A DNA stretch of 64,000 bases from Ptiloglossa arizonensis (GCF_051014685.1 NW_027478717.1:434001-498000), one strand, 5' to 3'; counted from the stretch's first letter, positions 1-11,079 are shown. Made by a program: numbers and translations. The notes: a model not told the origin generated them from the sequence alone.

Positions 1-399
1 GTTTGAAGCCAAGAAATGGTTGAGAAGGCAAAAATTTTTTCGCAATTCTGCTGCTCCAAAGGCTTAACCAGAATGGCCTAGGGAAAAAACACACATACCG
101 TTGTAATCGGGCGAGTTTCTACTTTCAGATGCAACAGGAATTTTTGGGTTAGTTCAATCCGTTCGCGAGAAATGGGAGTTTGAAGCTAAGAAATGGTTAA
201 GAAGACAACAAATTTTTCGCACTTCTGCTGCTCCAAACGCTTAACCAGAATGGCCTAGGGAAAAAATACACATACCGTTTTAATCGGGCGAGTTTCTACT
301 TTCAGACGCAACAGGAATTTTTGGGTTAGGTCAATCCGTTCGCGAGATATGGGAGTTTGAAGCCAAGAAATGGTTGAGAATGCAAACAATTTTTCGCTA
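1..399. repeat. First monomers of a module, same type as at 18935
   Basis: These monomers lack a counterpart 3186 bp downstream but match 18935-19333 with only a few differences. Shared marks are the run AAAAAACACACATACCG, the substitution TTAGTTCAATCC for TTAGGTCAATCC, and CGAGAAATGGG. The match to 18935 onward continues to about 1470. There the downstream copy changes to CCAATCGCGTAACC while this copy keeps CCAAACGCTTAACC. The block therefore looks like the left part of a module whose later monomers were recruited into the 18-monomer HOR. Confidence 0.8.
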
Positions 400-3300
400 T
401 TCTGCTGCTCCAAACTCTTAACCAGAATGGGCTAGGGAAAAAATACTCATACCGTTGTAATCGGGCGAGTTTCTACTTTCACACGCAACAGGAATTTTTG
501 GGTTAGGTCTATCCGTTCGCGAGATATGGGAGTTTGAAGCCAAGAAATGGTTGAGAAGGCATACAATTTTTGGTAATTCTGCTGATCCAAACGCATAACC
601 AGAATGCCCTAGGGAAAAAATATACATACCGCTGTAGTCGGGCGAGTTTATACTTTCAGATGCAATAGGAATTTTTGGGTTAGGTCAATCCGTTCGCGAG
701 ATATGGGAGTTTGAAGCTAAGAAATGGTAAAGAAGACAACAAATTGTTCGCATTACTGCTGCTGCAAACGCTTAACTAGAATGGCCTAGGGAAAAAATAC
801 ACATTCCGGTGTAATCGGGCGAGTCTCTACTTTCAGACGCATCAGGAACTTTTGGGTTAGGTCAATCCGTTCGCGTGATATGGGAGTTTGAAGCCAAGAA
901 ATGGTTGAGAAGGCAAAAAATTTTTCGGAATTCTGCTGCTCCAAACCCTTAACCAGAATTGCCTAGGGAAAAAATACACATACCGCTGTAATCGGGCGAG
1001 TTTCTACTTTCAGGTGCAACAGGCATTTTTGGGTTAGGTCAATCCGTTCGCGATATATGGGAGTTTGAAGCCAAGAAATCGTTGAGAAGGCACAAAATTT
1101 TTCGCAATTCTGCTGCTCCAAACGCTTAACTAGAATTGCCTAGGGAAAAAATACACATACCGCTGTAATCGGGCGAGTTTCTACTTTCAGATGCAATAGG
1201 AATTTTTGGGTTAGGTCAATCCGTTCGCGAGATATGGGAGTTTGAAGCCAAGAAATGGTTGAGAAGGTAAAACATTTTTTGCAATTCTGCTGCTCCAAAC
1301 GCTTAACCAGAATGCCCTAGGGAAAAAATACGCATATCGTTGTAATCGGGCGAGTTTCTACTTTCAGATGCAATAGGAATTTTTGGGTTACGTCAATCCG
1401 TTCGCGAGATTTGGGAGTTTGAAGCGAAGAAATGGTTGAGAAGACAATAAATTTTTCGCACTTCTGCTGCTCCAAACGCTTAACCAGAATGGCCTATGGA
1501 AAAAATACACATACCGTTGTAATCGGGCGAGTTTCTACTTTCAGATGCTACTGGAATTTTTGGGTTAGGTCAATCCGTTCGCGAGATATGGGAGTTTGAA
1601 GCCAAGAAATGGTTGAGAAGGCAAAACATTTTTCGCAATTCTGCTGCTCCAAACGCTTAACCAGAATGGCCTATGGAAAAAATACGCATATCGTTATAAT
1701 CGGGCGAGTTTCTACTTTCAGACGCTGCAGGAATTTTTGGGTTTGGTCAATCCGTTCGCGAGATATGGGACTTTGAAGCTAAGAAATGGTTGAGAAGACA
1801 ACAAATTTTTCGCAATTCTGCTGCTCCAAACGCTTAACCAGAATGGGCTAGGGAAAAAATACACGTACCGTTGTAATCGGGCGAGTTTCTACTTTCACAC
1901 GCAACAGGAATTTTTGGGTTAGGTCGATCCGTCCGCGAGATATGGGAGTTTGAAGCCAAGAAATGGTTGAGGAGACAAAAAATTTTTCGCAATTCTGCTG
2001 CTCCAAACGCTTAACCAGAATGGCCTATGGAAAAAATACACATACCGTTGTAATCGGGCGAGTTTCTACTTTCAGATGCAACAGGAATTTTTGGGTTAGG
2101 TCAATCCGTTCGCGAGATATGGGAGTTTGAAGCCAAGAAATGGTTGAGAGGACAAAAAATTTTTCGCAATTCTGCTGCTCCAAACGCTTAACCAGAATGG
2201 CCTATGGAAAAAATACACATACCGTTGTAATCGGGCGAGTTTCTACTTTCAGATGCAACAGGAATTTTTGGGTTAGGTCAATCCGTTCGCGAAATATGGG
2301 AGTTTGAATCCAAGAAATGGTTGAGAAGGCAAAAAATTTTTCGCAATTCAGCTGCTCCAAACCCTTAACCAGAATTGCCTAGGAAAAAAATACACATACC
2401 GCTGTAATCGGACGAGTTTATACTTTCAGATGCAATAGGAATTTTTGGGTTAGGTCCATCTGTTCGCTAGATATGGCAGTTTGAAGCCAAGAAATGGTTG
2501 AGAAGGCAAAAAATTTTTCGCAATTCTGCTGCTCCAAACGCTTAACCAGAATGGCCTAGGGAAAAAATACACATACCGTTGTAATCGGGCGATTTTCTAC
2601 TTTCAGATGCAACAGGAATTTTTGGGTTAGTTCAATCCGTTCGCGAGATATGGGAGTTTGAAGCTAAGAAATGGTTAAGAAGGCAACAAATTTTTCGCAA
2701 TTCTGCTGCTCCAAACTCTTAACCAGAATGGGCTAGGGAAAAAATACACATACCGTTGTAATCGGGCGAGTTTCTACTTTCACACGCAACAGGAATTTTT
2801 GGGTTAGGTCTATCCGTTCGCGAGATATGGGAGTTTGAAGCCAAGAAATGGTTGAGAAGGCATACAATTTTTGGTAATTCTGCTGATCCAAACGCATATC
2901 CAGAATGCCCTAGGGAAAAAATACACATACCGTTGTAATCGGGCGAGTTTCTACTTTCAGATGCAACAGGAATTTTTGGGTTAGGTCAATCCGTTCGCGA
3001 GATATGGGAGTTTGAAGCCAAGAAATGGTTGAGAGGACAAAAAATTTTTCGCAATTCTGCTGCTCCAAACGCTTAACCAGAATGGCCTATGGAAAAAATA
3101 CACATACCGTTGTAATCGGGCGAGTTTCTACTTTCAGATGCAACAGGAATTTTTGGGTTAGGTCAATCCGTTCGCGAAATATGGGAGTTTGAATCCAAGA
3201 AATGGTTGAGAAGGCAAAAAATTTTTCGCAATTCTGCTGCTCCAAACCCTTAACCAGAATTGCCTAGGAAAAAAATACACATACCGCTGTAATCGGACGA

Positions 3301-3585
3301 GTTTATACTTTCAGATGCAATAGGAATTTTTGGGTTAGGTCCATCTGTTCGCTAGATATGGCAGTTTGAAGCCAAGAAATGGTTGAGAAGGCAAAAAATT
3401 TTTCGCAATTCTGCTGCTCCAAACGCTTAACCAGAATGGCCTAGGGAAAAAATACACATACCGTTGTAATCGGGCGATTTTCTACTTTCAGATGCAACAG
3501 GAATTTTTGGGTTAGTTCAATCCGTTCGCGAGATATGGGAGTTTGAAGCTAAGAAATGGTTAAGAAGGCAACAAATTTTTCGCAA
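400..3585. repeat. 18-monomer HOR, copy 1 (3186 bp)
   Basis: Each variant monomer here recurs 3186 bp (18 x 177) later. Examples are GAATTC inside TTTTTCGGAATTCTGC at 928 and 4114, and AGGTCGATCCGTCCGCG at 1921 and 5107. Other ordered markers are CATACAATTTTTGGTAATTC near 570, GGTAAAGAAGACAAC near 727, GGTGCAACAGGCATTTTT near 1013, and GGTAAAACATTTTTTGC near 1266. Copies 1 and 2 differ at only a handful of bases, for example CGCATAACC near 592 versus CGCATATCC near 3778. This indicates recent duplication. Confidence 0.93.
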
Positions 3586-3804
3586 TTCTGCTGCTCCAAA
3601 CTCTTAACCAGAATGGGCTAGGGAAAAAATACACATACCGTTGTAATCGGGCGAGTTTCTACTTTCACACGCAACAGGAATTTTTGGGTTAGGTCTATCC
3701 GTTCGCGAGATATGGGAGTTTGAAGCCAAGAAATGGTTGAGAAGGCATACAATTTTTGGTAATTCTGCTGATCCAAACGCATATCCAGAATGCCCTAGGG
3801 AAAA
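2035..3804. repeat. 5-monomer tandem duplication (2 x 885 bp) at the copy 1/copy 2 junction
   Basis: Bases from about 2035 to 2919 are repeated at about 2920-3804. Markers 885 bp apart include TTTGAATCCAAGAAATGG near 2304 and 3189, TCGGACGAGTTTATAC near 2408 and 3293, and CGGGCGATTTTCTAC near 2587 and 3472. The same 5-monomer unit appears again from about 5221, but its second copy there is cut to three monomers. The unit therefore expands and contracts inside the larger HOR. Confidence 0.9.
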
Positions 3805-6417
3805 AATATACATACCGCTGTAGTCGGGCGAGTTTATACTTTCAGATGCAATAGGAATTTTTGGGTTAGGTCAATCCGTTCGCGAGATATGGGAGTTTGA
3901 AGCTAAGAAATGGTAAAGAAGACAACAAATTGTTCGCACTACTGCTGCTGCAAACGCTTAACTAGAATGGCCTAGGGAAAAAATACACATTCCGGTGTAA
4001 TCGGGCGAGTCTCTACTTTCAGACGCATCAGGATCTTTTGGGTTAGGTCAATCCGTTCGCGTGATATGGGAGTTTGAAGCCAAGAAATGGTTGAGAAGGC
4101 AAAAAATTTTTCGGAATTCTGCTGCTCCAAACCCTTAACCAGAATTACCTAGGGAAAAAATACACATACCGCTGTAATCGGGCGAGTTTCTACTTTCAGG
4201 TGCAACAGGCATTTTTGGGTTAGGTCAATCCGTTCGCGATATATGGGAGTTTGAAGCCAAGAAATCGTTGAGAAGGCACAAAATTTTTCGCAATTCTGCT
4301 GCTCCAAACGCTTAACTAGAATTGCCTAGGGAAAAAATACACATACCGCTGTAATCGGGCGAGTTTCTACTTTCAGATGCAATAGGAATTTTTGGGTTAG
4401 GTCAATCCGTTCGCGAGATATGGGAGTTTGAAGCCAAGAAATGGTTGAGAAGGTAAAACATTTTTTGCAATTCTGCTGCTCCAAACGCTTAACCAGAATG
4501 CCCTAGGGAAAAAATACGCATATCGTTGTAATCGGGCGAGTTTCTACTTTCAGATGCAATAGGAATTTTTGGGTTACGTCAATCCGTTCGCGAGATTTGG
4601 GAGTTTGAAGCGAAGAAATGGTTGAGAAGACAATAAATTTTTCGCACTTCTGCTGCTCCAAACGCTTAACCAGAATGGCCTATGGAAAAAATACACATAC
4701 CGTTGTAATCGGGCGAGTTTCTACTTTCAGATGCTACTGGAATTTTTGGGTTAGGTCAATCCGTTCGCGAGATATGGGAGTTTGAAGCCAAGAAATGGTT
4801 GAGAAGGCAAAACATTTTTCGCAATTCTGCTGCTCCAAACGCTTAACCAGAATGGCCTATGGAAAAAATACGCATATCGTTATAATCGGGCGAGTTTCTA
4901 CTTTCAGACGCTGCAGGAATTTTTGGGTTTGGTCAATCCGTTCGCGAGATATGGGACTTTGAAGCTAAGAAATGGTTGAGAAGACAACAAATTTTTCGCA
5001 ATTCTGCTGCTCCAAACGCTTAACCAGAATGGGCTAGGGAAAAAATACACGTACCGTTGTAATCGGGCGAGTTTCTACTTTCACACGCAACAGGAATTTT
5101 TGGGTTAGGTCGATCCGTCCGCGAGATATGGGAGTTTGAAGCCAAGAAATGGTTGAGGAGACAAAAAATTTTTCGCAATTCTGCTGCTCCAAACGCTTAA
5201 CCAGAATGGCCTATGGAAAAAATACACATACCGTTGTAATCGGGCGAGTTTCTACTTTCAGATGCAACAGGAATTTTTGGGTTAGGTCAATCCGTTCGCG
5301 AGATATGGGAGTTTGAAGCCAAGAAATGGTTGAGAGGACAAAAAATTTTTCGCAATTCTGCTGCTCCAAACGCTTAACCAGAATGGCCTATGGAAAAAAT
5401 ACACATACCGTTGTAATCGGGCGAGTTTCTACATTCAGATGCAACAGGAATTTTTGGGTTAGGTCAATCCGTTCGCGAAATATGGGAGTTTGAATCCAAG
5501 AAATGGTTGAGAAGGCAAAAAATTTTTCGCAATTCTGCTGCTCCAAACCCTTAACCAGAATTGCCTAGGAAAAAAATACACATACCGCTGTAATCGGACG
5601 AGTTTATACTTTCAGATGCAATAGGAATTTTTGGGTTAGGTCCATCTGTTCGCTAGATATGGCAGTTTGAAGCCAAGAAATGGTTGAGAAGGCAAAAAAT
5701 TTTTCGCAATTCTGCTGCTCCAAACGCTTAACCAGAATGGCCTAGGGAAAAAATACACATACCGTTGTAATCGGGCGATTTTCTACTTTCAGATGCAACA
5801 GGAATTTTTGGGTTAGTTCAATCCGTTCGCGAGATATGGGAGTTTGAAGCTAAGAAATGGTTAAGAAGGCAACAAATTTTTCGCAATTCTGCTGCTCCAA
5901 ACTCTTAACCAGAATGGGCTAGGGAAAAAATACACATACCGTTGTAATCGGGCGAGTTTCTACTTTCACACGCAACAGGAATTTTTGGGTTAGGTCTATC
6001 CGTTCGCGAGATATGGGAGTTTGAAGCCAAGAAATGGTTGAGAAGGCATACAATTTTTGGTAATTCTGCTGATCCAAACGCATATCCAGAATGCCCTAGG
6101 GAAAAAATACACATACCGTTGTAATCGGGCGAGTTTCTACTTTCAGATGCAACAGGAATTTTTGGGTTAGGTCAATCCGTTCGCGAGATATGGGAGTTTG
6201 AAGCCAAGAAATGGTTGAGAGGACAAAAAATTTTTCGCAATTCTGCTGCTCCAAACGCTTAACCAGAATGGCCTATGGAAAAAATACACATACCGTTGTA
6301 ATCGGGCGATTTTCTACTTTCAGATGCAACAGGAATTTTTGGGTTAGTTCAATCCGTTCGCGAGATATGGGAGTTTGAAGCTAAGAAATGGTTAAGAAGG
6401 CAACAAATTTTTCGCAA
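3586..6417. repeat. 18-monomer HOR, copy 2, shortened to 16 monomers (2832 bp)
   Basis: It follows copy 1 in register through the monomer ending near 6300. There the sequence passes directly from a monomer carrying CCTATGGAAAAAATACAC to one carrying CGGGCGATTTTCTAC, so two monomers present in copy 1 are missing. Marker spacing to copy 3 is accordingly 2832 bp (GAATTC at 4114 and 6946; AGGTCGATCC at 5107 and 7939). The switch keeps monomer phase, as expected for unequal exchange between aligned monomers. Confidence 0.92.
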
Positions 6418-7990
6418 TTCTGCTGCTCCAAACTCTTAACCAGAATGGGCTAGGGAAAAAATACACATACCGTTGTAATCGGGCGAGTTTCTACTTTCAC
6501 ACGCAACAGGAATTTTTGGGTTAGGTCTATCCGTTCGCGAGATATGGGAGTTTGAAGCCAAGAAATGGTTGAGAAGGCATACAATTTTTGGTAATTCTGC
6601 TGATCCAAACGCATATCCAGAATGCCCTAGGGAAAAAATATACATACCGCTGTAGTCGGGCGAGTTTATACTTTCAGATGCAATAGGAATTTTTGGGTTA
6701 GGTCAATCCGTTCGCGAGATATGGGAGTTTGAAGCTAAGAAATGGTAAAGAAGACAACAAATTGTTCGCACTACTGCTGCTGCAAACGCTTAACTAGAAT
6801 GGCCTAGGGAAAAAATACACATTCCGGTGTAATCGGGCGAGTCTCTACTTTCAGACGCATCAGGAACTTTTGGGTTAGGTCAATCCGTTCGCGTGATATG
6901 GGAGTTTGAAGCCAAGAAATGGTTGAGAAGGCAAAAAATTTTTCGGAATTCTGCTGCTCCAAACCCTTAACCAGAATTGCCTAGGGAAAAAATACACATA
7001 CCGCTGTAATCGGGCGAGTTTCTACTTTCAGGTGCAACAGGCATTTTTGGGTTAGGTCAATCCGTTCGCGATATATGGGAGTTTGAAGCCAAGAAATCGT
7101 TGAGAAGGCACAAAATTTTTCGCAATTCTGCTGCTCCAAACGCTTAACCAGAATTGCCTAGGGAAAAAATACACATACCGCTGTAATCGGGCGAGTTTCT
7201 ACTTTCAGATGCAATAGGAATTTTTGGGTTAGGTCAATCCGTTCGCGAGATATGGGAGTTTGAAGCCAAGAAATGGTTGAGAAGGTAAAACATTTTTTGC
7301 AATTCTGCTGCTCCAAACGCTTAACCAGAATGCCCTAGGGAAAAAATACGCATATCGTTGTAATCGGGCGAGTTTCTACTTTCAGATGCAATAGGAATTT
7401 TTGGGTTACGTCAATCCGTTCGCGAGATTTGGGAGTTTGAAGCGAAGAAATGGTTGAGAAGACAATAAATTTTTCGCACTTCTGCTGCTCCAAACGCTTA
7501 ACCAGAATGGCCTATGGAAAAAATACACATACCGTTATAATCGGGCGAGTTTCTACTTTCAGATGCTACTGGAATTTTTGGGTTAGGTCAATCCGTTCGC
7601 GAGATATGGGAGTTTGAAGCCAAGAAATGGTTGAGAAGGCAAAACATTTTTCGCAATTCTGCTGCTCCAAACGCTTAACCAGAATGGCCTATGGAAAAAA
7701 TACGCATATCGTTATAATCGGGCGAGTTTCTACTTTCAGACGCTGCAGGAATTTTTGGGTTTGGTCAATCCGTTCGCTAGATATGGGACTTTGAAGCTAA
7801 GAAATGGTTGAGAAGACAACAAATTTTTCGCAATTCTGCTGCTCCAAACGCTTAACCAGAATGGGCTAGGGAAAAAATACACGTACCGTTGTAATCGGGC
7901 GAGTTTCTACTTTCACACGCAACAGGAATTTTTGGGTTAGGTCGATCCGTCCGCGAGATATGGGAGTTTGAAGCCAAGAAATGGTTGAGA
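6418..7990. repeat. 18-monomer HOR, copy 3, truncated after about 9 monomers
   Basis: It matches copy 2 at an offset of 2832 bp up to AGGTCGATCCGTCCGCG at 7939. Immediately after, copy 2 continues with a GTTGAGGAGACAAAA monomer, whereas this copy continues with a GAGAAGGCAAAAAATT monomer carrying CCAAACCCTTAACC. The 18-monomer periodicity is lost from here on. A private difference is CGCTAGATATGGGAC near 7775 where copies 1 and 2 have CGCGAGATATGGGAC. Confidence 0.9.
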
Positions 7991-8186
7991 AGGCAAAAAA
8001 TTTTTCGCAATTCTGCTGCTCCAAACCCTTAACCAGAATTGCCTAGGGAAAAAATACACATACCGCTGTAATCGGACGAGTTTATACTTTCAGATGCAAT
8101 AGGAATTTTTGGGTTAGGTCCATCTGTTCGCTAGATATGGCAGTTTGAAGCCAAGAAATGGTTGAGAAGGCAAAAAATTTTTCGCA

Positions 8187-8216
8187 ATTCTGCTGCTCCA
8201 AACGCTTAACCAGAAT
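8187..8216. other. Short dyad in each monomer (representative copy)
   Basis: ATTCTG at 8187-8192 and its reverse complement CAGAAT at 8211-8216 flank an 18-nt spacer. The pair is kept in most monomers, including many that differ in the spacer (CAAACGCTT, CAAACCCTT, CAAACTCTT, CAATCGCGT). Dyads of this kind are common in satellites and could form a small hairpin in single-stranded DNA or transcripts. A 6-bp stem is weak, so function is unproven. Confidence 0.4.
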
Positions 8217-8302
8217 GGCCTAGGGAAAAAATACACATACCGTTGTAATCGGGCGAGTTTCTACTTTCAGATGCAACAGGAATTTTTGGGTTAGGTCAAT
8301 CC

Positions 8303-8319
8303 GTTCGCGAGATATGGGA
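8303..8319 (+). other. CENP-B-box-like 17-mer (representative copy)
   Basis: GTTCGCGAGATATGGGA fits the mammalian CENP-B box NTTCGNNNNANNCGGGN at 8 of the 9 fixed bases. The only mismatch is T for C at the first base of CGGG. The same 17-mer closes most monomers across the window. Variants change the central bases (TTCGCGAGAAATGGG, TTCGCGAGATTTGGG) or remove the core (TTCGCTAG, GTCCGCGAG). The match is seen directly. Binding by a CENP-B-like protein is conjecture, because the clade is unknown and short CENP-B-like matches also arise by chance. Confidence 0.35.
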
Positions 8320-9352
8320 GTTTGAAGCCAAGAAATGGTTGAGAGGACAAAAAATTTTTCGCAATTCTGCTGCTCCAAACGCTTAACCAGAATGGCCTAT
8401 GGAAAAAATACACATACCGTTGTAATCGGGCGAGTTTCTACTTTCAGATGCAACAGGAATTTTTGGGTTAGGTCAATCCGTTCGCGAGATATGGGAGTTT
8501 GAAGCCAAGAAATGGTTGAGAGGACAAAAAATTTTTCGCAATTCTGCTGCTCCAAACCCTTAACCAGAATTGCCTAGGGAAAAAATACACATACCGCTGT
8601 AATCGGACGAGTTTATACTTTCAGATGCAATAGGAATTTTTGGGTTAGGTCCATCTGTTCGCTAGATATGGCAGTTTGAAGCCAAGAAATGGTTGAGAAG
8701 GCAAAAAATTTTTCGCAATTCTGCTGCTCCAAACGCTTAACCAGAATGGCCTAGGGAAAAAATACACATACCGTTGTAGTCGGGCGAGTTTATACTTTCA
8801 GATGCAATAGGAATTTTTGGGTTAGGTCCATCCGTTCGCTAGATATGGCAATTTGAAGCCAAGAAATGGTTGAGAAGGCAAAAAATTTTTCGCAATTCTG
8901 CTGCTCCAAACGCTTAACCAGAATGGCCTAGGGAAAAAATACACATACCGTTGTAATCGGGCGAGTTTCTGTTATCAGATGCAATAGGAATTTGTGGATT
9001 AGGTCAATCCGTTCGCGAGATATGGGAGTTTGAAGCTAAGAAATGGTTAAGAAGGCAACAAATTTTTCGCACTTCTGCTGCTCCAAACGCTTGACCAGAA
9101 TGGCCTAGGGAAAAAATACACATACCGTTGTAATCGGGCGAGTTTCTTCTTTCAGATGCAACAGGAATTTTTGGGTTTGGTCAAACCGTTCGCGGGATAT
9201 GGGAGTTTGAAGCCAAGAAATGGTAAAGAAGACAACAAATTGTTCGCACTACTGCTGCTCCAAACGCTTAACTAGAATGGCCTAGGGAAAAAATACACAT
9301 ACCGTTGTAATCGGGCGAGTTTCTACTTTCAGGCGCAACAGGAACTTTTGGG

Positions 9353-11079
9353 TTAAGTCAATCCGTTCGCGTGATATGGGAGTTTGAAGCCAAGAAATGG
9401 TTGAGAAGGCAAAAAATTTTTCGGAATTCTGCTGCTCGAAACGCTTAACCAGAATGGCCTAGGGAAAAAATACAAATACCGTTGTAATCGGCGAGTTTCT
9501 ACTTTCAGGTGCAACAGGAATTTTTGGGTTAGGTCAATCCGTTCGCGATATATGGGAGTTTGAAGCCAAGAAATGGTTGAGAAGGCAAAAAGTTTTTCGC
9601 AATTCTGCTGCTCCAAACGCTTAACCAGAATTTCCTAGGGAAAAAATACACATACCGCTGTAATCGGGCGAGTTTCTACTTTCAGATGCAATAGGAATTT
9701 TTGGGTTAGGTCAATCCGTTCGCGAGATATGGGAGTTTGAAGCCAAGAAATGGTTGAGAAGGTAAAACATTTTTTGCAATTCTGCTGCTCCAAACGCTTA
9801 ACCAGAATGCCCTAGGAAAAAAATACGCATATCGTTGTAATCGGGCGAGTTTCTACTTTCAGATGCAATAGGAATTCTTGGGTTACGTCAATCCGTTCGC
9901 GAGATATGGGAGTTTGAAGACAAGAAATGTTTGAGAAGGCAAAAAATTTTTCGCAATTCTGCTGCTCCAAACGCTTAACCAGAATGGCCTATGGAAAAAA
10001 TACATATACCGTTGTAATCGGGCGAGTTTCTACTTTCAGATGCAACAGGAATTTTTGGGTTAGGTCAATTCGTTCGCGAGATATGGGAGTTTGAAGCCAA
10101 GAAATGGTTGAGAAGACAAAAAATTTTTCGCAATTCTGCTGCTCCAAACGCTTAACCAGAATGGCCTATGGAAAAAATACACATAGCGTTGTAATCGGGC
10201 GAGTTTCTACTTTCAGATGCAACAGGAATTTTTGGATAAGGTCAATCCGTTCGCGAGATATGGGAGTTTGAAGCCAAGAAATGGTTGAGAAGGCAAAAAA
10301 TTTTTCGCAATTCTGCTGCTCCAAACGCTTAACCAGAATGGCCTAGGGAAAAAATACACATACCGCTGTAATCGGGCGAGTTTCTACTTTCAGATGCAAC
10401 AGGAATTTTTGCGTTAGGTCAATCCGTTCGCGAGATATGGGAGTTTGAAGCCAAGAAATGGTTGAGAAGGCAAAAAATTTTTCGCAATTCTGCTGCTCCA
10501 AACGCTTAACCAGAATGGCCTAGGGAAAAAATACACATACCGTTGTAATCGGGCGAGTTTCTACTTTCAGATGCAACAGGAATTTTTGGGTTAGTTCAAT
10601 CCGTTCGCGAGATATGGGATTTTGAAGCTAAGAAATGGTTAAGATAGCAACAAATTTTTCGCACTTCTACTGCTCCAAACGCTTAACCAGAATGGCCTAG
10701 TGAGAAAATACACATACCGTTGTAATCGGGCGAGTTTCTACTTTCAGACGCAACAGGAATTTTTGGGTTAGGTCAATCCGTTCGCGAGATATGGGAGTTT
10801 GAAGCCAAGATATGGTTGAGAAGGCATACAATTTTTGGTAATTCTGCTGCTCCAAACGCTTAACCAGAATGGCTTAGGGGAAAAATACGCATATCGTTGT
10901 AATCGGGTGAGTTTCTACTTTCAGACGCAGCAGGAACTTCTGGGTTTGGTCAATCCGTTCGCGAGATATGGGAGTTTGAAGCCAAGAAATGGTTGAGAAG
11001 GCAAAAAATTTTTCGCAATTCTGCTGCTCCAAACGCTTAACCAGAATGGCCTATGGAAAAAATACATATACCGTTGTAA
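9353..11079. repeat. Linker block, first part; same monomer order as 40671 and 56415
   Basis: An ordered set of variants recurs at fixed offsets of 31318 bp and 47062 bp: the 176-bp monomer with AATCGGCGAG, then GGAATTCTTGGGTTACG (GAATTC at 9872; counterparts 41190 and 56934), then GGTCAATTCGTTCGCG (10066; counterparts 41384 and 57128). The window's right edge (63310-64000) shows the same order again. Further along, GGGATTTTGAAGCTAAG near 10617 has a partner near 58032. Spacing to it has grown by about two monomers, so the copies are not strictly collinear. Confidence 0.88.
9382..9557. repeat. 176-bp monomer with 1-bp deletion, AATCGGCGAG class (representative)
   Basis: One G is missing relative to AATCGGGCGAG, giving a 176-bp monomer. 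I count about 17 such monomers, near 9490, 21698, 22937, 25946, 30014, 36736, 40807, 42752, 43636, 44339, 50535, 54433, 56551, 58849, 59733, 62033 and 63447. The deletion usually travels with AGGTGCAACAGG or AGTTGCAACAGG just downstream, so most copies descend from a few events spread by HOR duplication. The deletion shifts frame and creates recurrent 87-codon open frames on the minus strand. I regard those as chance. Confidence 0.9.

Larger units (their letters stand above)
8143..8319. repeat. Reference monomer (matches the majority base at every position I checked)
   Basis: This 177-bp copy is used here to number positions, with position 1 at 8143. It has 43 G and 32 C (42.4% GC). Landmarks are an A6T5 tract at positions 30-40, an ATTCTG/CAGAAT dyad at 45-50 and 69-74, CCTAGG at 77-82, an A-tract at 84-89, CCGTTGTAATCGGGCGAG at 98-115, a pyrimidine-rich stretch ending in CAG at about 116-128, GGAATTTTTGGG at 137-148, and CCGTTCGCGAG at 159-169 with a TCGCGA palindrome. 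Seven CpGs are present against about 7.8 expected. Confidence 0.93.
7991..9352. repeat. Transition block with a 3-monomer (531-bp) duplication
   Basis: The GTCCATCTGTTCGC monomer occurs with 531-bp spacing (CATCTG at 8121 and 8652), so three monomers are duplicated. A related CATCCGTTCGC monomer follows near 8828. The reference monomer lies in this block. Rare variants include CGAGTTTCTGTTATCAG near 8963 and GGAATTTGTGGATTAGG near 8989. No gene or other element is present. Confidence 0.8.

Noticed and set aside
418..6645. Recurrent 69-codon open frames on the minus strand (418-627, 2719-2928, 3604-3813, 5905-6114, 6436-6645)
   Set aside because: They are the same satellite monomers read in one frame. 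The period of 177 is divisible by 3, so losing one stop in a variant monomer opens the frame across a monomer boundary. They recur with the HOR, show no recognisable domain, and have no promoter or codon signal.
8143..8319. tRNA-derived SINE or internal Pol III promoter
   Set aside because: TGGCCTAGGG slightly resembles an A box and GTTCGCGAG a B box. However, several invariant B-box bases are missing, the spacing is about 87 bp, and there is no A-rich tail or target-site duplication.
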